From the NCBI GenBank assembly GCA_030590525.1, contig JAUUYI010000005.1:1-18496 (forward strand): a stretch of DNA of 18,496 bases, given 5' to 3'. Position numbers and translations under genes: made by a program. Positions 1 to 6,731 of the stretch are shown here, one piece after another (position 1 is the first letter of the stretch; every line of letters starts with the position of its first letter). Source of the DNA: Sedimenticola sp. GTDB lineage: Bacteria; Pseudomonadota; Gammaproteobacteria; Chromatiales; Chromatiaceae. Under the pieces are notes generated by a model. The model was not told the origin of the DNA. It saw only the letters and a program-made list of their open reading frames with translations, and did not search any database.

Positions 1-329
1 CCACCCTTGCCCGCCGCGTCGCGCCCCTCGAACAGGATGATCATCCGGGTGCCGCTCTGCTCCAGGTACTGCTGCATTTTGATCAGCTCTGCCTGGTAGG
101 GCTTCAGCTCCTGCTCACGCAGATAACGGCGAATAGCCTTTCGGTTCTTCCGTTTCAGTTTCTTGATCTGACCCTGCAGGCGATTGTTCTCTTCCAGCAG
201 CGCTGCCGCATCCAGATCACCCCATTCTGTGGCGGCTGCCTCGTCTTCGGTCATCTGCTGATCCATTCCGACAACCTGTTCTTCTTCTTCGGCCAGTTCG
301 ACCGCATCGGGATTCTGTTCGCCTGTCAT
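1..329 (-). CDS. ppk2: Polyphosphate kinase 2 (PPK2), N-terminal part, cut by window edge
   Basis: PPK2 enzymes transfer phosphate between polyphosphate and nucleotides in the cytoplasm. Only the first 109 codons are present; the reading frame runs off the left edge. The visible protein has an acidic, low-complexity N-terminus (residues 10-20 include AEEEEQ), a probable coiled coil rich in Lys/Arg/Glu at about 44-70, then the PPK2 entry sequence with strand MIILFEG and the Walker A-type loop GRDAAGKGG at 102-110. The EGRDAAGKGG signature is characteristic of PPK2. The ATG at 327-329 is preceded by AGGA about 11 nt upstream. The upstream neighbour on the same strand is the ClC gene, 264 bp away, with a palindrome in between. 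Which PPK2 class (ADP-, AMP- or dual-specific) it belongs to cannot be read from this fragment. Confidence 0.9.
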   Translation of the reverse strand, partial: MTGEQNPDAVELAEEEEQVVGMDQQMTEDEAAATEWGDLDAAALLEENNRLQGQIKKLKRKNRKAIRRYLREQELKPYQAELIKMQQYLEQSGTRMIILFEGRDAAGKG

Positions 330-352
330 AATAATAATGTCCTGATTCAGAA

Positions 353-416
353 GAGGTTCTTGCAAAATACCACATCTCCCCCGGAAGCGGGGATTGCAGG
401 ATTTTGCAAGAACCTC
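353..416. repeat. Perfect 16-bp inverted repeat with internal GC hairpin
   Basis: The arms GAGGTTCTTGCAAAAT (353-368) and ATTTTGCAAGAACCTC (401-416) are perfect reverse complements. The 32-nt loop contains a second small stem, CCCCG/CGGGG, around 381-393. It sits 24 nt upstream of the ppk2 start and is far longer than a typical operator. It may be a miniature palindromic mobile repeat, a leftover pair of insertion-sequence ends, or an RNA structure in the ppk2 leader. No T-tract follows either arm, so a simple intrinsic terminator is less likely. The rest of the 330-593 spacer shows nothing I can name. Confidence 0.8.
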
Positions 417-593
417 AGAAAACAAATACTCGCTTCGGAGCCCGCGAAAAACAGTGGACGCCAACCCTGATAAACTATTTCATACTCGCCTTGTGATAAT
501 ACGCCAGCTCCCGTCGGGCTGCACCTGTGACGTCCCTAAAAAAAACCGGCAGTTGCGCCAGATCAAGTAGGCGGAGGGATAAAACGCTCCGGG

Positions 594-2348
594 TCAAAAC
601 CTATAGGCCGACTCAACGGTCTCCCGGGTCAACACCCCATAGATGCGGCGGATTCCTGGTGCGGTCATTTGCTGTACATAGAGCGCCTCGGCCCCCTCTT
701 TTTCCATCTTCTCTTGTGCCTCCTGGAGACTCGCCTGCAGGTAGATGGGGGCCAGCTGGAGACGACGGGCGGGTATTTGCAGCAGGTCGACCTCGACCAC
801 ACCACCCTCCTCCAGATTACTCTCGTAGAGGTGGCGCGCCAGATCCACTGCCGGCATCAATATCGTCGGATCCTGCTGCTCATGGATCAGCAGCCACTCC
901 GGCGAGTCGTTCAATATATCTTCGGCCTGTTCCCGGCTGATCAACTGGTCGACCCGGGCAAACTCTTTCTGCATTACACTGGCCACTCCGATCCTCCGCA
1001 ACAGCTGCATCACCGGGTTGGCATTGTAGTCCATGCCGTTCGCCTTGAGCACGGTGATAAAAATGGACTCCTTCCCGTACAGCTCACTCGCGGTCAGGCC
1101 TGCCACCACGATCACCAGCATACCGGGCATGATTATCTGGGGGCTATAGGTCAATTCCATCATGGCGGCAAGTGCTGCCAGCGGTGCCTGCAGACTGGCA
1201 CCCATGGTCGCCCCCATGCCGAGCAGGGCATAGAAGCCAATATCCACCTCCAGTTCGGGGACCACGAGCCGGACCAGGAGGCCGAACAGAGAGCCGAGTG
1301 TGGCGCCGATGAACAGAGCCGGGCCAATCGTGCCTCCCGGCACGCCCATACCAATACTGGCAGCCGTGGCCATTATCTTGAACAGCATCATTGCCAATAG
1401 CAGCCAGACCCCAATTTCTCCTGCCAGTGCCTGGTCAACCGTGTCATAACCGATCCCCATCACCTGAGGTACCGCCACCCCGAACAGCCCCACCAATACA
1501 CCGGCCAGGGTAGTCCGCCACCAGAAAGGCAGCCCCTTCCCCCGCTCAGCGACACGCTCGAGCAGATGGTTGAACAGTGCTGAGAAACTCCCTGCCAGAA
1601 CGCCCAGTAACATTAACAGCGGTACCTGAGCCAGGGAACCCATGTGCATTTCGGGTACCAGGAAGGCAGGGTCATCGCCGAGGAAGACAACTGAGATCGC
1701 GTTGGCACTGACTGCTGCCAGGATCACCGGGGTGAAGCTGGCCAGGGTATACTCCATCATCACCACCTCAAGGGCGAAGAACACCCCAGCCAGCGGGGTA
1801 TTGAACGAGGCGGCGATCCCGGCTGCCGTACCACAGCCCACCATGGTCCGTATGCTGTTGTTGGGGAGAGAGAGGTACTGTCCCAGCAGGCTGCCGGCGC
1901 CCGCCCCCAGAAACGCATGGGGGCCCTCACGCCCAACCGAGTGGCCGCTGACGATGGCGATGGCCGCACCCACGAACTGCAGGATAAAATCACGCAGGGT
2001 GATGTATCCCTGATGATAGGCCATCCGCTCCAGCAATCTGGGTACGCCAAGGATGTAGGTCCCGTTGGCCCAGCGCAGAAAGATCAGGCCAATGGCCACA
2101 CCGCCTGCAATCGGCAGCAGGAGACGGAGGAGCCAGGGCAGCATCTCATAGTTTTCCGGATTACTCCCGGGTAACAGTGCCAGTTGCGACCCTTCCACGG
2201 CAAAGCGGAAGAGAACGATCACTCCGCCCGCAATCAGGCCGTTGACCAGCCCCAGCAGGGCAAGCGATATCAGCGCATCGGGGTGAGAGAGGTGGAGGCG
2301 CAGATGCTCCAGCCGCTCACTCAACCATTCCTTCGGCCTTACCCGCAA
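594..2348 (-). CDS. ClC-family chloride channel/transporter with C-terminal CBS-like pair
   Basis: This is a 584-residue membrane protein of the ClC fold that moves Cl- across the cytoplasmic membrane. Hydrophobic helices span about residues 25-435. Family motifs seen are GREGP at 139-143 (gating Glu141), FNTPLAG at 182-188 and GVPGGTIGP at 335-343, the counterpart of GxFxP. Residues about 455-584 look like a degenerate pair of CBS domains ending in GVLTRETVESAY. The start codon is TTG at 2346-2348, chosen because GGGAG lies 7 nt upstream; no nearby in-frame ATG fits. Several pathway residues differ from E. coli ClC-ec1: Leu100 at the central Ser position, Val195 at the internal proton Glu, and probably Phe430 at the central Tyr. 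Family membership is certain; whether it is a channel or an exchanger is open. It is divergently oriented to the methyltransferase gene. Confidence 0.93.
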   Translation of the reverse strand: MRVRPKEWLSERLEHLRLHLSHPDALISLALLGLVNGLIAGGVIVLFRFAVEGSQLALLPGSNPENYEMLPWLLRLLLPIAGGVAIGLIFLRWANGTYILGVPRLLERMAYHQGYITLRDFILQFVGAAIAIVSGHSVGREGPHAFLGAGAGSLLGQYLSLPNNSIRTMVGCGTAAGIAASFNTPLAGVFFALEVVMMEYTLASFTPVILAAVSANAISVVFLGDDPAFLVPEMHMGSLAQVPLLMLLGVLAGSFSALFNHLLERVAERGKGLPFWWRTTLAGVLVGLFGVAVPQVMGIGYDTVDQALAGEIGVWLLLAMMLFKIMATAASIGMGVPGGTIGPALFIGATLGSLFGLLVRLVVPELEVDIGFYALLGMGATMGASLQAPLAALAAMMELTYSPQIIMPGMLVIVVAGLTASELYGKESIFITVLKANGMDYNANPVMQLLRRIGVASVMQKEFARVDQLISREQAEDILNDSPEWLLIHEQQDPTILMPAVDLARHLYESNLEEGGVVEVDLLQIPARRLQLAPIYLQASLQEAQEKMEKEGAEALYVQQMTAPGIRRIYGVLTRETVESAYRF

Positions 2349-2375
2349 AAGAGTTCTCCCATTTCCTCTAACATA

Positions 2376-2421
2376 CCTGACGCCTGACGCCTGTCTTCTG
2401 ACGCCTGACGCCTGACTCCTG
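2376..2421. repeat. Short tandem repeat of CCTGACG heptamers
   Basis: The heptamer CCTGACG and one-base variants recur about six times in 46 bp, broken once by CCTGTCTT. It lies in the 123-bp spacer between the divergent ClC and methyltransferase genes, so it sits where both promoters should be. It may be a slippage-prone simple repeat or a set of regulator half-sites; the sequence does not decide between these. Confidence 0.75.
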
Positions 2422-2471
2422 TTAATATTACCTGAACAAGTTCTCCAGAACCGCTCTCTGAAGGAGTTCCA

Positions 2472-3185
2472 ATGAAGATCGATAACCCGAAGGCCTACCG
2501 CAATGCCACTGAACTGGAAGTGATCAGGGAGTTACTGCCGATCGAGGGGGCCGATGTACTTGAACTGGGCTGCGGACGCGCCTGGATGACTCGGCAGATA
2601 GCCGGGCAACTCGTTCCACGCCAACTGATCGCAACCGATGTGGACCGGATCCAGCACCAGAAGAACCTACTGATTGACGATCTGCCCCGAGTCACCTTCG
2701 TCTACGGGGGTGCCGAGGCGATCGATCTTCCAAACGAGAGTATCGATGTGGTCCTGATGCTCAAGTCCCTGCACCATGTGCCGCCAGACAAGATGGAACA
2801 GGGATTGAGAGAGATTGCCAGGGTACTCCGCCCCAGTGGTCTGGCCTATATCTCCGAGCCCGTATACAAAGGGGACTTTAACGCTATTCTGAGCCTGTTT
2901 CATGATGAGAAGAGGGTGCGGGAGGCCGCCTTTACTGCACTGCAGAAGGTGGTGGGTGACGGCACCTTTGTACTGGCCGGGCAGCACTTCTTCAATGCCC
3001 CCCGGGACTACCGGAATTTTGCCGACTTCGAAGCACGGATACTGCAGGTAACCCACACCCGACATGAGATTGATGCCGCCCTCTACCAGCGGATCAAAAC
3101 AGCTTTCGATGCACATATGGGTGAGGATGGCGCCCATTTCCTGACACCTTCACGGGTGGACCTGCTCAGGATTGACAGGCCCTGA
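2472..3185 (+). CDS. Class I SAM-dependent methyltransferase
   Basis: A 237-residue cytoplasmic methyltransferase of the Rossmann type (Methyltransf_11-like). Motif I is VLELGCGRA at 29-37, the acidic residue that should hold the SAM ribose is in ATDVD at 54-58, a post-motif AEAIDLP is at 81-87, motif II is IDVVLMLKSLHHV at 91-103, and motif III is LRPSGLAYISEP at 119-130. The HHV sequence in motif II resembles small-molecule methyltransferases acting on lipids, quinones or metabolites, but the C-terminal substrate half (about 135-237) matches nothing I can name, so the substrate is unknown. The ATG has AAGGAG 6-7 nt upstream. The next gene, feoA, has its own promoter and Fur site, so this gene is probably transcribed separately. 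Confidence 0.85.
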   Translation: MKIDNPKAYRNATELEVIRELLPIEGADVLELGCGRAWMTRQIAGQLVPRQLIATDVDRIQHQKNLLIDDLPRVTFVYGGAEAIDLPNESIDVVLMLKSLHHVPPDKMEQGLREIARVLRPSGLAYISEPVYKGDFNAILSLFHDEKRVREAAFTALQKVVGDGTFVLAGQHFFNAPRDYRNFADFEARILQVTHTRHEIDAALYQRIKTAFDAHMGEDGAHFLTPSRVDLLRIDRP

Positions 3186-3202
3186 AAACCACAGAATATC
3201 AG

Positions 3203-3231
3203 TTGATTCTGATACAGCTTGGTGGTAGCAT
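3203..3231 (+). promoter_or_regulatory. Putative sigma70 promoter of feoABC
   Basis: TTGATT at 3203-3208 (4/6 to TTGACA) and TAGCAT at 3226-3231 (4/6 to TATAAT) are separated by exactly 17 nt. Transcription would begin near 3238, inside the Fur box, which is a standard layout for Fur repression. The -35 lies within the loop and arm of a perfect TATCAG/CTGATA inverted repeat (3197-3214) that could bind a second regulator. Found by eye only. Confidence 0.45.
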
Positions 3232-3235
3232 TGCA

Positions 3236-3254
3236 AATAGTAATGATTCTTATT
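3236..3254 (+). promoter_or_regulatory. Fur box upstream of feoA
   Basis: The 19-mer AATAGTAATGATTCTTATT, or its complement AATAAGAATCATTACTATT, matches the classical 19-bp Fur consensus at 12 positions and contains the typical GAATCATTA core. It ends 11 nt before the chosen feoA start, where Fe2+-loaded Fur would block transcription. Fur control of feo operons is well established in gammaproteobacteria, so position and sequence agree. Confidence 0.75.
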
Positions 3255-3265
3255 GGTGTTTTTTT

Positions 3266-3523
3266 ATGAACAGCGAAACAGCGGTAACGGAAGGTATGCA
3301 GCCGGTTGCCCTCCTCCGGCTGCCCGCTGGTCAACAGGCACGGATCACCGAGATTCAAGGCGGCCACGCGCTCACCCGCAGGCTGCTCAGCCTGGGCCTG
3401 CGGGTTGGATCGGAGATCAGTATCGTGCAACAGCGCCGCAAAGGGGTAGTGGTGGCCTGCGCTGGCAACCGGGTGGCACTTGGGGGCGGTGTGGCGGACA
3501 AGATGCTCGCCCAGCCCCTGTAA
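3266..3523 (+). CDS. feoA: FeoA, SH3-like ferrous iron transport accessory protein
   Basis: A small cytoplasmic protein that acts with FeoB in Fe2+ uptake. It shows the FeoA pattern: a short strand ARITEIQGG, the helix-turn RRLLSLGLRVGSEI, then strands ending in GGGVADKMLAQPL. The frame is open from 3203, but that stretch contains the promoter and Fur box, so it is not coding. I chose ATG 3266 (85 aa), which has GGTG 7 nt upstream. ATG 3296 would give 75 aa, the length of E. coli FeoA, and has GGAAGG immediately before it, so it is a real alternative. feoB follows 25 nt after the stop. Confidence 0.88.
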   Translation: MNSETAVTEGMQPVALLRLPAGQQARITEIQGGHALTRRLLSLGLRVGSEISIVQQRRKGVVVACAGNRVALGGGVADKMLAQPL

Positions 3524-3548
3524 GGCGTATGGGCCTGGCCACAATAAG

Positions 3549-5858
3549 ATGACCACTATCGCCCTTGGGGGTAACCCCAACTGCGGCAAGTCCGCCCTGT
3601 TCAATGCCCTCACCGGCATCCGCCAGAAGACGGGTAACTGGCCGGGCGTTACGGTCGACCGCAAGGAAGGGCGCTTCCAGCTGAACGGGCAGGTGATCGC
3701 GGTCATCGACCTCCCCGGCATCTACTCCCTGGATGCCTCATCCATCGACGAGCAGGTGACCCGGGACTATCTACTCTCCCGCGAGGCCAGTCTCATCATC
3801 AATGTCATCGATGCCTCCAATCTGGAGCGCAACCTCTATTTCACCGTGCAGTTGCGGGAGATGGGGATCCCGATGATCATCGTCCTCAACATGATGGACG
3901 TAGCCCGTAAGCGGGGTATCAAGGTCGATATCGAACGCTTGGGCCAGGAACTTGGCTGCCCGGTGGTGCCGGTGGTGGCCACTACCGGTGAAGGGCTGAA
4001 TGATCTCAAACGTCAGATTGAGGCGCACACCAGAAACCCCGGTGAAACCCCTTTTGAGGTAACCCATGAAGACACCGTGGAGCAGGCCCTCGCCGACCTG
4101 ATCCCCCGGCTGGGCGGGGCTTCATCCCATGCCAATCTGCGCTGGCTTGCGCTGAAGCTTCTGGAGGGGGACAGTCATGCCATCCAACTGGCGGGAGAAG
4201 ATGTCCAGCCTCTGGTAGGGCAGTGGCGACAGACGATCGAAGGCCGTGCCGGTGAAGAGGTGGATATCCACATAGCGGATGCCCGCTATGGCCACGCCCA
4301 CATCCTGGCCCAGCGGGTCATCCGGGAACACGGCAAGGTAGGCCGCACCCTCTCCGACCGCATTGACCGGGTCGTGCTGAACCGGATCGTCGGCATTCCT
4401 ATCTTCATGCTCATCATGTATCTGATGTTCATGTTCACCATCAACATCGGCGGCGCCTTCATCGATTTTTTTGATTTGGCAGTGGGGGCCTTCCTGGTCG
4501 AGGGGGTGGGCAATTGGATGCAGCAGCTCGGTGCCCCCGCCTGGCTACGGGTGCTGCTGGCAGACGGTGTCGGTGGTGGCATCACTATCGTATCCACCTT
4601 CATCCCCATCATCGCCTGCCTCTACCTGTTCCTCTCGGTGCTGGAGGATACGGGCTACATGGCCCGTGCCGCCTTCGTCATGGACCGGTTCATGCGCGCC
4701 ATCGGCCTGCCGGGCAAGGCCTTCGTACCGCTGATCGTCGGCTTCGGCTGCAACGTGCCGGCGGTGATGGCCACCCGCACCCTGGCGAATCTGCGGGAAC
4801 GCAAACTCGCCATCCTGATGAACCCGTTCATGTCCTGTGGCGCCAGGCTGCCGGTCTATGCCCTGTTCGTTGCTGCCTTCTTTCCCAGTAATGGCCAGAA
4901 CCTGGTATTTCTGCTCTACCTGATCGGTATCACGGTGGCAGTCCTTACCGGCATGATCATGCGCCGCACCCTGCTCTCCGGCAGCAGCACGGGTTTCATG
5001 ATGGAATTGCCGCCCTATCATCTGCCGACTGTCAAGGGGGTGGCCCTGCGCACCTGGGACCGGGTCAAACTTTTCATCCGGGACGCGGGCAAAGTGATTG
5101 TCGTCATGGTGATGGCGCTCAACCTGCTCAACTCCATCGGCACCGATGGCTCCTTCGGCAATCAGGAGAGCGACAAGTCGGTGCTGAGTGCCGTCGGTCA
5201 GAGCCTCACTCCGGTGTTCGCTCCGCTGGGCATACACCAGGATAACTGGCCTGCCGCGGTCGGCATCTTCACCGGGGTGCTGGCCAAAGAGGTGGTGGTG
5301 GGTACCCTGGATTCCCTCTATGGTCAGCTGGCCGCAGAGGCGGCGGGAACGAACGCTGAGGCGGCGCCTTTCGACCTCTGGTCCCGGCTGGAACAGGCGG
5401 CAGCCACTATCCCGGCCAACCTCTCGGCGCTGGCAGGGAGCCTGTTCGACCCGTTGAACCTGGATGTGGGGGAGGTGAGCGACCGGAATGCTGCCGCGGC
5501 AGAGCAGGGAGTCAACAGCGGTATCTTTGGCGCCATGGCATCCCGTTTCGATGGTCAGGCCGGGGCATTCGCCTATCTGCTGTTCATCCTGCTCTACTTC
5601 CCCTGCGTGGCCACCATCGGCGCTATCGTACGCGAGGCGGGTGGTACCTGGGCCGCCTTCGTTGCCAGCTGGACCACCGGTGTCGCCTACACCACGTCAG
5701 TCGGCTTCTACCAGCTCGCCACATTCAGCCAGCACCCGGGCAGTTCTACCGCCTGGATCATCGGTCTCTCCCTGTTCCTCGCGGCGGTAGTAATTGGATT
5801 GCGCATCTGGAGCCGACGCCCCGAGCAAAGCAGTGCGCTGAGCAAGGTGGGCGCATGA
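3549..5858 (+). CDS. feoB: FeoB, GTPase-coupled ferrous iron permease
   Basis: A 769-residue inner-membrane Fe2+ transporter with an N-terminal G-protein domain, close to the 773 residues of E. coli FeoB. The G motifs are clear: G1 GGNPNCGKS at 7-15, G2 Thr35 in VTVDRKEG, G3 DLPG at 54-57, G4 NMMD at 114-117. A helical linker follows to about 270, then the membrane domain with two gate repeats. Conserved cysteines are in GFGCNVPAV (Cys401), SCGARLPVY (Cys430) and YFPCVATIG (Cys686). The frame stays open upstream to 3480, overlapping feoA, but the protein naturally begins at MTTIALGGNP, so ATG 3549 is used; its ribosome site is weak, which suggests coupling to feoA. It overlaps feoC by 4 bp. 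Confidence 0.97.
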   Translation: MTTIALGGNPNCGKSALFNALTGIRQKTGNWPGVTVDRKEGRFQLNGQVIAVIDLPGIYSLDASSIDEQVTRDYLLSREASLIINVIDASNLERNLYFTVQLREMGIPMIIVLNMMDVARKRGIKVDIERLGQELGCPVVPVVATTGEGLNDLKRQIEAHTRNPGETPFEVTHEDTVEQALADLIPRLGGASSHANLRWLALKLLEGDSHAIQLAGEDVQPLVGQWRQTIEGRAGEEVDIHIADARYGHAHILAQRVIREHGKVGRTLSDRIDRVVLNRIVGIPIFMLIMYLMFMFTINIGGAFIDFFDLAVGAFLVEGVGNWMQQLGAPAWLRVLLADGVGGGITIVSTFIPIIACLYLFLSVLEDTGYMARAAFVMDRFMRAIGLPGKAFVPLIVGFGCNVPAVMATRTLANLRERKLAILMNPFMSCGARLPVYALFVAAFFPSNGQNLVFLLYLIGITVAVLTGMIMRRTLLSGSSTGFMMELPPYHLPTVKGVALRTWDRVKLFIRDAGKVIVVMVMALNLLNSIGTDGSFGNQESDKSVLSAVGQSLTPVFAPLGIHQDNWPAAVGIFTGVLAKEVVVGTLDSLYGQLAAEAAGTNAEAAPFDLWSRLEQAAATIPANLSALAGSLFDPLNLDVGEVSDRNAAAAEQGVNSGIFGAMASRFDGQAGAFAYLLFILLYFPCVATIGAIVREAGGTWAAFVASWTTGVAYTTSVGFYQLATFSQHPGSSTAWIIGLSLFLAAVVIGLRIWSRRPEQSSALSKVGA

Positions 5859-6136
5859 TCCTGTCAGAGATCAAGCACTATCTGATGCAGCGTGGACAGG
5901 CCAGTCTGACCGATATTGCGCTCCATTTCGATACCCCCCCGGAGGCGGTTCGCGGCATGCTGGAGCAGTGGATGCGCAAGGGGAAGGTACGGCGGATCAT
6001 GGCCACAGCCTCCTGCGGCAGCAGCTGTTCCAGGTGCGACCTGGCAACCACCGAGATCTACGAGTGGACAGCGACCGAAGCAGGCAAACGAAGGCCTGTC
6101 AGCATCCCTCTCCAGTGTGAGCAGAAACAGCTCTGA
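5855..6136 (+). CDS. feoC: FeoC-like winged-helix protein with Cys cluster
   Basis: A 93-residue cytoplasmic protein. Residues 1-50 form a winged-helix pattern (ILSEIKHYLMQRGQASLTDIA, then a second helix ending in MLEQWMRKGKVRRI), as in FeoC. The wing carries Cys54, Cys58 and Cys61 (CGSSCSRC), matching the FeoC cluster that in Klebsiella binds an oxygen-sensitive [4Fe-4S] centre. A fourth Cys (Cys88) lies farther away than in that protein. The ATG overlaps the feoB stop (ATGA) and AGG lies 8 nt upstream, so translation is coupled. FeoC is thought to stabilise FeoB or regulate feo. Its stop is separated by a single base from the convergent SPOR gene. Confidence 0.88.
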   Translation: MILSEIKHYLMQRGQASLTDIALHFDTPPEAVRGMLEQWMRKGKVRRIMATASCGSSCSRCDLATTEIYEWTATEAGKRRPVSIPLQCEQKQL

Positions 6137-6137
6137 C

Positions 6138-6728
6138 TTAGCCCTTCAGCTTTATCACCAGGCTGTTGATCCCGTTCTGTTTCAGCCTGGCACGCAACTT
6201 ATTTACCTTGTTCTCGGTGTAGGGGCCACTGCGCACCCGATGGAAGGTCCCGCTGCCGCTCACCCGTACCTTCTGAATCTCTGCCTGTATTCCAACCAGG
6301 GCCAGGCTGGCCTTCAACCGGTCCGCATCTGCAAATTTGCGGAACGATCCCATCTGCAGCATATAGCGCCCTGAAGCAGCGGCAGCGCTCTCCTTTTTGA
6401 TCTTACCCCGCTTCACAGGCGGGGGGGCTGCCTCGGGTTCCGGCTCCGGAACCACCACCTCCATCTCCGGCAGGATCGTATAAAAGTCAAACCTTGGTTT
6501 AGGGGCTGCCGGCGCTTTCTTCCCCGCTGGCCGCTGTTTTTTTACACCCGACTCCTGGTTCTGTGTTTGTGACGTCAGCCGGGCATCTGCAGGCAGCAGC
6601 TTCAGCCAGGCCAGGCCACTGAAAAAGAGCCCCACCAATAATCCGCTCAGAAACCATACCCAGCCCGGGACCTGGCGCTGCCGCTTCTTGCGCGGGGCAC
6701 TGGCCCGGCTTTTATAGTCCCGGGGCAT
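6138..6728 (-). CDS. SPOR-domain membrane protein (FtsN-like), downstream of argS
   Basis: A 196-residue bitopic inner-membrane protein. The basic N-terminus (residues 1-20, rich in Arg and Lys) is followed by one transmembrane helix at about 22-44, then a periplasmic Lys/Pro/Ala-rich linker with the segment FDFYTILPEMEV, and a C-terminal SPOR domain at about 118-195 (YMLQMGSFRKFADADRLKA to NSLVIKLKG). SPOR domains bind denuded glycan strands at the septum, so a cell-division role is likely. A SPOR gene directly after argS is the arrangement in which FtsN-type proteins sit in several gammaproteobacteria, but the FtsN essential segment cannot be confirmed by eye. It starts 3 nt after the argS stop, with AGG about 9 nt upstream. 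Confidence 0.88.
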   Translation of the reverse strand: MPRDYKSRASAPRKKRQRQVPGWVWFLSGLLVGLFFSGLAWLKLLPADARLTSQTQNQESGVKKQRPAGKKAPAAPKPRFDFYTILPEMEVVVPEPEPEAAPPPVKRGKIKKESAAAASGRYMLQMGSFRKFADADRLKASLALVGIQAEIQKVRVSGSGTFHRVRSGPYTENKVNKLRARLKQNGINSLVIKLKG

Positions 6729-6731
6729 CGC

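Noticed and set aside
537..562. Possible intrinsic terminator of the ClC gene (T-run on the minus strand)
   Set aside because: Eight or more T are preceded only by a 3-bp GGC/GCC stem, too weak to call.
3480..3548. Upstream extension of feoB
   Set aside because: It overlaps the feoA coding end, adds 23 residues not typical of FeoB, and the conserved protein begins at MTTIALGGNP.
4545..5237. 230-codon open frame antisense to feoB
   Set aside because: Composition is dominated by His, Asp, Glu and Gln as expected from the complement of membrane helices; feoB is unmistakable on the other strand.
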